Source: an uncultured Prevotellaceae bacterium (GTDB taxonomy: Bacteria; Bacteroidota; Bacteroidia; Bacteroidales; Bacteroidaceae). From it: a stretch of 64,000 bases of DNA. The notes under the pieces were generated by a model. That model saw only the letters and a program-made list of their open reading frames with translations. It did no database searches and was not told the origin of the DNA. Positions within the stretch are counted from its first letter, which is position 1, and each line of letters opens with the position of its first letter. Location: positions 1 through 64,000 of the forward strand of contig ONMA01000026.1 of NCBI GenBank assembly GCA_900318815.1, given 5' to 3'. Below, in pieces: positions 58,152 to 64,000 of the stretch. The position numbers were made by a program, and so were the translations under genes.

Positions 58152-58165
58152 TACATATATTATTT

Positions 58166-61100
58166 ATGAATATGACAAAGATAAAAGATATACTTTCAAT
58201 TCGTCTTGAAGATGACATCAAGAGTGTGATTGACCTCAACCAGCAGGACGAGAGTAGCATCATGGATGAACTTGACGGTTTCATCCTGACAGAGAGCCTT
58301 GCCAAGCATCTGGCAGACTTTTGTGATTTCTTCACCTCAAATACAGCCCAACCAGGATTGTGGTTAAGCGGCTTCTATGGTTCAGGAAAGTCATACTTCT
58401 CCAAGATGATAGGTTTCCTGCTAAAGAATCCTACTATTCAAGGAACATCTGTCCGTGATCGTTTCCAAAGCAAGTTGATAGGATTGCCCAATGCTGGTCT
58501 GCTCCAGAACAGTATCAACGAACTGGGACGCACTAATAACCATATTGTGCTTTTCGATGCAGCCAAGACTACAGGCAATCATGGTATCAGCTACATGATG
58601 ATGGGCGCATTCCTTAAATCTTTAGGACTTAACGATGACTGGGTAGGTATCATCGAGTTCAATTTGTTGATGAGCGGTCGTTATCAGGCTTTCTGCGATA
58701 AAGTCCAACAGAAGTTTGGTGAATCATGGTTGAAGCGCCGTCAGAATATGGACGAAGTGTATGACACTTTAGAGGACACCATGATCGACGGATTCTGTTC
58801 TGAGAGTGCTTACGATGAGATGCGTGAGGCAGCCAAACTGCGCATACAGGACTATGACGCTGTAAAACTTCAAGAAGACTTAACCCGCTATCTTGAAAAG
58901 AATACTGATATTCGCATCGTATTCATGATTGATGAGGTGAGCGAGGCGATTGCCCAAAAGAAAATCAATATCCTTGACCTTGAAGGAGTAGCAGAAGCTG
59001 TAGCCGCCCTCGGACGCAAGGTGTGGACTATTGCTATTGCTCAGCTTCAGTTGGATGATGTCATCAATGGCACCAATGTCAACCGCAGTCTGCTGACCAA
59101 GATTATTGACCGTTTCAAGAAGCGCATCCCTATTGCTGCTGAGGAAGTGGATATGATCATCCGCAAGCGTCTTTTAGCCAAGACAGCTGACGGAAACGAC
59201 CTTTTACAGGAATACTATAAAAAGAATAGCGGAAAGATCTCCGATATTACCAATATTGCCGGCACGGGACTTAACAAAACAACGGATGCTAAAACATACG
59301 CAGACTACTTCCCGTTTTATGAACATCACTTCAAGATGCTTCAGTACTTCCTGTTTGGTACTCAAAAGCTTGTCAAGACGCAAGTGGGTACTCGAGGAAT
59401 GTTGATTTCAGCATTCGATGTATTGAAGAAAGAGGCTCTTTCTAACAAAGACATCCACACTCATGTCAATGCTTCACAACTTTGCCGACAGGCAGAAGAA
59501 GCTGTAGCAGAATCACTACGTGTCCGTTATAGTCAGGCCGATGAGCATTTGAAGGAAATGAATCTTCATCTCGTTGTTGGACATGATATGCTTCAGACCA
59601 TCCACTTCCTTACGGAATCAGGTGCCAAGACAACGGCAGAGAATATCAGCCGTGCATACGTCAATTGCCCGGATGACTATTTCTCTGTGCTTGAAGAAGT
59701 CAAGAAAGCCTGTAAGAAACTGGCAGACGATGAAATTCTTATCCTTTCTGGCGATGAGTTCCGTATCACGAGTGAGACCCAGCAGCGCATCTTTGAGATG
59801 ATGAGCAACATCGACATTGCCAACTACCGCATCAAAGGTGAGATTACCAAACAGGTGAAGCAAATGTCGCTCGTCCGTGGTGCTCAAAACCTGATGGTTG
59901 ATTCTGTTAATGTGGGATTTGCTGTTCAGTCAGACAGTGGCGAACCACTTTCTACTGGCGGTGATCAAGGCATGAAGGTAGTGTTCCATGACATCCTCAG
60001 TGTTAAGCCTTCTTTTAATGAGTATGTCGAACACGTCAAAGAGGAAACGCAGTCGCAGAAGGGCATCATAAGTATTGTGCCTTCTTCCGATTACGCAGCA
60101 GAAATACAAAAGATTGCCGAGGATATCCTTCGTATCAGCTATATCAAGGATGTACCAAATCTTACTTCTGAAGAGAAGAAGGTTGTTGACGAGATAGCCA
60201 ATTCTTTGGAGAGTAAAACGGCACAGTTGGAGCAGGTCATCGTGAAGTCGTATGCTAACGGTGTTCTTGTCTATCTCTATAATGCCAGCATTATGACTGC
60301 CCAGAATGCAGCAACCATTATCAAGGAGGCTGAACTGAAGATGTATGGCAACATCTATACCAAACGCCTTGGTGGTTCACTGAAAGACAGCGTGGCTCTT
60401 CAACTGCTGAAAGCGGCTCAGAATCAACTCCAGAATGTCATCGGTCAGCAACCTGACTTCTTGTTCTTTGATACCACAGGACAGTTCATTGGCGACCAGT
60501 TACCCGTCATCACAGAAATGATGGCACAAATGGCATCCTATAAGAATGGTGCTGATTTGGAGCGTGACCTTGCAGCCGCTCCTACCGGCTATAGCTTTGG
60601 TACGGTATTCTCCACACTGGCTGCACTTTTCCGTGCCAGCAAGGTTATCATCAAGTTCAATAATCAGGAATACCACTCCTGGCAGCAGGAAGGAGCCAAA
60701 GAGCCATTTGCTAATTCCCGCAACTTCCAACGTGCCTCATTCAAGGCCATCACCAAGAGCCTGAGCTATAATGAGAAACGTGACATTGTTGACACCTTGA
60801 AGGACTGCCGTTACAAAGAACTGACTGGAAATAATCTCAGTTACAACATGAATGACTTTGAGCTGGTTGCAGCCATCCAGTCGCTTGCAGTCACAGAAAT
60901 TCACAAAGTCAATAATCAGATATGCAACGACACAGAGCGCGAGCGTATCTTCCGTCGTTCTCTTGCAGCCAAAGATGTACTTCGACAATATGCTGGAACA
61001 GTCACAGAATACAACTACTTCAATACTGCCAGAACGTTCCTTGGTGACAACGAAAATGAGGAGTTCTGCAAGGCGGTGGAGAAGATTGAAGCAGATATTC

Positions 61101-61819
61101 GCTTCATTGATACCAATATGCGTGAGATTGAGTATCAGAAGGATTACTTCCTCGATGTAAAGAACGAACTGGAGTTTGTGGGTTCTCCCATGCAGTCTTT
61201 TGACCAGATTCATGAAGCTTATCTGCAGATGCTTGATAGTGATCCTGTACACAATTATCAGCAGATGAAAAAGGAGTACCAGAACGTCAAGGACTTGTAC
61301 TACCAAAACATGGAGCAGCAAGTTGAGCAGATGATTTATGGATATGGTGACTTGTTGACCCGTATAGATGCAATCAAGAAAAATGCTGAGCAATACCCTG
61401 CAGAATGGAACACAAGGTTATATGCTAAAGTAAGGGAAAAGGAAGATGTATGCAAAAAATACATCATTTCGAAAATCCAGTTAAAGGACTATGAGATTCG
61501 TTGCTCCAATTGTCACCTTCAGCTTCGTGACATCGTGAGTGCCATCAATATGTTACCACAGTTGAATGTGGACGTAGATGTGATGGAAACAGAGATTTGT
61601 ACATCTGACCCGAAGCCTGCACCTCAGCCCCAACCACAGCCAGGTTCTGGAGATCCCACTCCGCAGCCGCAACCAAAGCCACAGCCCAAAGAACGCAAGT
61701 TGCGAAGCCAACTGCCAACGGGGCAACTTAGCGTGGCTCAATACAAGCAATGGCTGAAGCAGCAGTTGGCGATGGTCAATCAATTCGATACAAACGACAT
61801 TCTTAAATTTGACGAATAA
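58166..61819 (+). CDS. brxC: BREX P-loop ATPase BrxC
   Basis: A 1217-residue protein. Walker A GFYGSGKSYF (residues 69-78) follows LAKHLADFCDFF; Walker B is near 250 (IRIVFMIDEVSEAI). Long helical stretches follow, and near the C-terminus a zinc-ribbon-like RCSNCHLQLRDIV precedes a Pro/Gln-rich linker (PAPQPQPQPGSGDP) and a final helical TGQLSVAQYKQWLKQQL. Length and motifs match BrxC (about 1200 residues), the BREX P-loop ATPase that acts with BrxB, PglX and PglZ. PglX, PglZ and BrxL are not within the window and would be expected downstream. Confidence 0.93.
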   Translation: MNMTKIKDILSIRLEDDIKSVIDLNQQDESSIMDELDGFILTESLAKHLADFCDFFTSNTAQPGLWLSGFYGSGKSYFSKMIGFLLKNPTIQGTSVRDRFQSKLIGLPNAGLLQNSINELGRTNNHIVLFDAAKTTGNHGISYMMMGAFLKSLGLNDDWVGIIEFNLLMSGRYQAFCDKVQQKFGESWLKRRQNMDEVYDTLEDTMIDGFCSESAYDEMREAAKLRIQDYDAVKLQEDLTRYLEKNTDIRIVFMIDEVSEAIAQKKINILDLEGVAEAVAALGRKVWTIAIAQLQLDDVINGTNVNRSLLTKIIDRFKKRIPIAAEEVDMIIRKRLLAKTADGNDLLQEYYKKNSGKISDITNIAGTGLNKTTDAKTYADYFPFYEHHFKMLQYFLFGTQKLVKTQVGTRGMLISAFDVLKKEALSNKDIHTHVNASQLCRQAEEAVAESLRVRYSQADEHLKEMNLHLVVGHDMLQTIHFLTESGAKTTAENISRAYVNCPDDYFSVLEEVKKACKKLADDEILILSGDEFRITSETQQRIFEMMSNIDIANYRIKGEITKQVKQMSLVRGAQNLMVDSVNVGFAVQSDSGEPLSTGGDQGMKVVFHDILSVKPSFNEYVEHVKEETQSQKGIISIVPSSDYAAEIQKIAEDILRISYIKDVPNLTSEEKKVVDEIANSLESKTAQLEQVIVKSYANGVLVYLYNASIMTAQNAATIIKEAELKMYGNIYTKRLGGSLKDSVALQLLKAAQNQLQNVIGQQPDFLFFDTTGQFIGDQLPVITEMMAQMASYKNGADLERDLAAAPTGYSFGTVFSTLAALFRASKVIIKFNNQEYHSWQQEGAKEPFANSRNFQRASFKAITKSLSYNEKRDIVDTLKDCRYKELTGNNLSYNMNDFELVAAIQSLAVTEIHKVNNQICNDTERERIFRRSLAAKDVLRQYAGTVTEYNYFNTARTFLGDNENEEFCKAVEKIEADIRFIDTNMREIEYQKDYFLDVKNELEFVGSPMQSFDQIHEAYLQMLDSDPVHNYQQMKKEYQNVKDLYYQNMEQQVEQMIYGYGDLLTRIDAIKKNAEQYPAEWNTRLYAKVREKEDVCKKYIISKIQLKDYEIRCSNCHLQLRDIVSAINMLPQLNVDVDVMETEICTSDPKPAPQPQPQPGSGDPTPQPQPKPQPKERKLRSQLPTGQLSVAQYKQWLKQQLAMVNQFDTNDILKFDE

Positions 61820-61830
61820 AAGAAAAAGAT

Positions 61831-63303
61831 ATGAAACTGAATGCATTGGAAATAAAGAATTTTAGGGGATTTGAAAGCTACAAAATCTCCTTTACTCCCC
61901 GTACGTCTATTATAATAGGCAGGAATGGTGCTGGAAAATCAACATTGATAGATGCTCTGAAAATAGCTCTGAGTTTTATCTTCTCCAACAACAAGAAGTT
62001 AGGGAAGGATTTCCTTTCTGCTGGTAATCCTTCGTTGAATGTCAACTCTTTTACTGAATCTGACTATCATTATGACTCGGAATCGGGAACAACTGCTCCT
62101 GATGCTTCTGTTATAGGAAAAGCCTATTATAATGGTCAACAGCTGAATTGGGAGATTTATAAGCGTTCAACAGCAAATGCAGCCCTTTATCCCACTAAAT
62201 ATCAGGAGGCTTTCAATCTGTTTATGCACGAGTGGAAGGTGAACGCTGCTGATCTTCCTTTAATTGCATATTTCTCGGATTCATTCCCACATAAACCTAC
62301 AAAGCAAACACAATTTGCTATTGATAGCATTCGTAAAGATAGAATTCCTCGAAATTTTGGGTATTATCAATGGGATTTGGAAACTGCATGTACTTCTATA
62401 TGGGAGACTCGGTTATGTAATCAGTTGGCTCATATCGCACCTCTTTACACACGAGCTTCTCGTGTGGCAAGTTCTATAGAAGAATTAGAGGGAAAATATA
62501 AAGCAGAACAGTTAGTCAATAATATTGACTACCAGAATGCAAAGAGCGAACAAGAACGCATAAACGCTCAATTCATTCCTCTTCATGAAGAAATTGAATA
62601 TGTACAAAGCAGATTGGTTCACTTCTCTCAAAAGTTACCAAAACTTTTGGAAGAGCAATACTATATAGATTATTTGGCGGTAGCAACAACTGGGGAGGAA
62701 CTAGAATTGAATATTGTTTTCAAAAATGGAAAAAGTAAATTGTTGAACAATTTGCCTGCAGGCTATTGTCGTCTCTACTCCATTATTTTGGATTTAGCCT
62801 ATCGCGCATATATACTTAATGGGGACAAAGAGCCAACAGGTATAGTGTTAATAGATGAGATTGACTTGCATTTGCATCCATCTTTGGAACAGGAGGTTGT
62901 ACAGTGTCTTGCAGAAGTGTTTCCTAAAGTCCAATTCATAATGACTTCCCATTCCGCGGCTGTAATTGCTAATCTTGACACAACAGAAAAAATACAAGAT
63001 GAGGAAACTGGTGAGCTTGTCTCAGCAAACCAGTTGCTGTTTATGCAGGAAGACCAAATAGAAGCAGAAATTCTACCTGTTATTTATGGATTAGATTATA
63101 ATGCAGCCCTAAGGGATTTTATGGGTGCTCATTCTCAAAATCAAGAAATGAAGAAAAAGGGAGACGAATACCTTACATATTGTTCGTTGGGAATGAAAGA
63201 TGAAGCTAAGATTCTTATGGACTCTTTCATAACAGAATTAGGATCAAATCACGATTTTGTCAAAGAACTTCAAGAAAAGGCAAAAGTATATGAGGTACAT
63301 TGA
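61831..63303 (+). CDS. OLD/RecF-like AAA ATPase, PtuA-like
   Basis: A 490-residue ATPase with N-terminal LNALEIKNFRGFESYKISF, Walker A IIIGRNGAGKSTLIDALKIA (residues 27-46), a coiled middle with EEIEYVQSRLVHFSQKL, then GYCRLYSIILDLAYRAYIL, Walker B TGIVLIDEIDLHLHPSLEQE and switch MTSHSAAVIANL. The C-terminus lacks a TOPRIM nuclease, unlike OLD, and the next gene encodes an HNH nuclease, so the pair resembles Septu PtuA-PtuB. It follows brxC by 11 bases, so it belongs to the BREX operon transcript. Its 3' end overlaps the HNH gene by 14 bases. Confidence 0.85.
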   Translation: MKLNALEIKNFRGFESYKISFTPRTSIIIGRNGAGKSTLIDALKIALSFIFSNNKKLGKDFLSAGNPSLNVNSFTESDYHYDSESGTTAPDASVIGKAYYNGQQLNWEIYKRSTANAALYPTKYQEAFNLFMHEWKVNAADLPLIAYFSDSFPHKPTKQTQFAIDSIRKDRIPRNFGYYQWDLETACTSIWETRLCNQLAHIAPLYTRASRVASSIEELEGKYKAEQLVNNIDYQNAKSEQERINAQFIPLHEEIEYVQSRLVHFSQKLPKLLEEQYYIDYLAVATTGEELELNIVFKNGKSKLLNNLPAGYCRLYSIILDLAYRAYILNGDKEPTGIVLIDEIDLHLHPSLEQEVVQCLAEVFPKVQFIMTSHSAAVIANLDTTEKIQDEETGELVSANQLLFMQEDQIEAEILPVIYGLDYNAALRDFMGAHSQNQEMKKKGDEYLTYCSLGMKDEAKILMDSFITELGSNHDFVKELQEKAKVYEVH

Positions 63304-64000
63304 TAAATATAGAATGCATGCATCAGCCCACGCATTAAACATCAGATACCTAAAATATGTATATAGGCAAGATATCTCAAATCCAACCCCATCCCCAGCT
63401 GACGGGAATCGTTCCTTCAAATCGTTCAAACGATATCAAGCAGATTGGAAGCCTCTTCTTTTGCAGGAACAAATGTTTGATGGTGCGAGTAGATGCTGCT
63501 ATTGTATGCGAAAATTGGATAGTACCAAGGGACTGACTAACGTTGAGCATGTTATTCCTAAATCTTCACCAAATTTGGGAGATTATACATATTATGCTTC
63601 TCACGCACCTGCACTGCGTGATCATGTTATAATGGCTGATGTTTTTGTGGCAAAATCATTCACAAATGTCAACGACATTGATAATGAGGTCATGATGCCA
63701 CACACAATTGGTCTGTCAAATCTTGTCGTGGCCTGTAATGGGAAAAGAGACACTTGGGTGACAACAGGATGTTGTTGCAATGGGAACAGAAAGAATGATA
63801 AGATGATGCCTATTATGCTTATGCAAAATGCTGATACGGATGTCAAATATGATGCAAATGGCATACTTACGATAGCGTGTAATGATGGTACTTTGGACAA
63901 AATAATTAATGAACTCAATGAAACAACGCTACAAGAAATTAGATCAGTATGGTATCATCTCAGTCGTGTGAATAAAGATATTGCTCATGCAGAAACAATG
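63290..64000 (+). CDS. HNH endonuclease, PtuB-like (incomplete, cut by window end)
   Basis: ATG 63290 opens a frame with no stop to position 64000 (237 codons seen). It starts MRYIDKYRMHASAHALNIRY. The HNH core reads CCYCMRKLDSTKGLTNVEHV followed by IPKS, then NLVVACNGKRDTW and CCCNGNRKND, giving two C-x-x-C-like zinc ligands and the E-H catalytic pair, like the HNH proteins paired with AAA ATPases in Septu and in retron-associated systems (TIGR02646-like). The start overlaps the ATPase gene by 14 bases, showing close translational linkage. The C-terminus is unknown. Confidence 0.82.
   Translation, partial: MRYIDKYRMHASAHALNIRYLKYVYRQDISNPTPSPADGNRSFKSFKRYQADWKPLLLQEQMFDGASRCCYCMRKLDSTKGLTNVEHVIPKSSPNLGDYTYYASHAPALRDHVIMADVFVAKSFTNVNDIDNEVMMPHTIGLSNLVVACNGKRDTWVTTGCCCNGNRKNDKMMPIMLMQNADTDVKYDANGILTIACNDGTLDKIINELNETTLQEIRSVWYHLSRVNKDIAHAETM

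Noticed and set aside
1-64000. rRNA and tRNA genes
   Set aside because: No tRNA cloverleaf or rRNA-like segment was noticed on either strand; a tRNAscan-SE run would be decisive.

Overview
The window looks like a chromosomal segment of a Bacteroidales bacterium, most likely the Prevotella/Segatella group. The support is a SusC/SusD polysaccharide-utilisation locus, promoters of the Bacteroidota type (TAnnTTTG, often with TTTG or TTG 20 bases upstream), many SPII lipoproteins, secreted proteins with short C-terminal tails of the type IX secretion kind, and the neighbouring GTPase genes era and der. Species cannot be read from the sequence alone.

Layout. 1-7 kb is a scrapyard of broken mobile DNA: an AlbA_2-type ATP-binding pseudogene, remnants of a conjugative element (ParA-like, DUF3408-like and membrane fragments), an intact AAA ATPase/nuclease-fold gene with a palindromic operator, a truncated tyrosine recombinase abutting a glycosyltransferase fragment, two low-complexity repeat arrays and a decayed XRE regulator. 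7.1-16.1 kb is an apparent secreted-protein operon, two copies of one cassette: FISUMP-like protein, large secreted protein(s), tiny 57-58 aa peptide. The second copy holds a dockerin-like protein directly followed by a protein with two cohesin-like domains and a sorting tail. 16.1-18.6 kb is again debris (group II intron RT, relaxase, AlbA ATPase and two-component propeller fragments) with composite palindromic repeats.

18.5-27.9 kb is a minus-strand polysaccharide-utilisation locus (SusC, SusD, surface glycan-binding lipoprotein, GH43 lipoprotein of the arabinanase type), divergent from a CotH-kinase gene. A 1.1 kb decamer-built repeat array follows (29.57-30.70 kb), then an orphan MlaF ATPase, a lipoprotein-like TPR histidine kinase, a small lipoprotein, der, a beta-barrel protein and era. 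A complete 1.6 kb insertion sequence with 29-bp perfect inverted repeats lies at 37.6-39.2 kb. A divergent LiaF-like/LytTR pair comes next. 41.3-53.9 kb is a minus-strand exported-protein block: M13 metallopeptidase, TRL-like lipoprotein, and an apparent operon of S8 subtilase, 1640-aa adhesin-like protein, lipoprotein, C11 cysteine peptidase, MABP-like secreted protein and another tiny acidic peptide.

54-56.2 kb holds IS1380, AlbA-ATPase and excisionase remnants. From 56.6 kb to the window end runs a defence operon: XRE regulator, BrxA, BrxB, BrxC, then an OLD/PtuA-like ATPase overlapping an HNH nuclease gene (PtuB-like) that is cut by the window end. This is a BREX locus with a Septu-like ATPase/HNH pair placed after brxC.

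A recurring theme is low-complexity arrays made of forward words followed by the same words in reverse complement, with a different word at each locus. They occur in intergenic spaces, in 3' ends and inside coding linkers.
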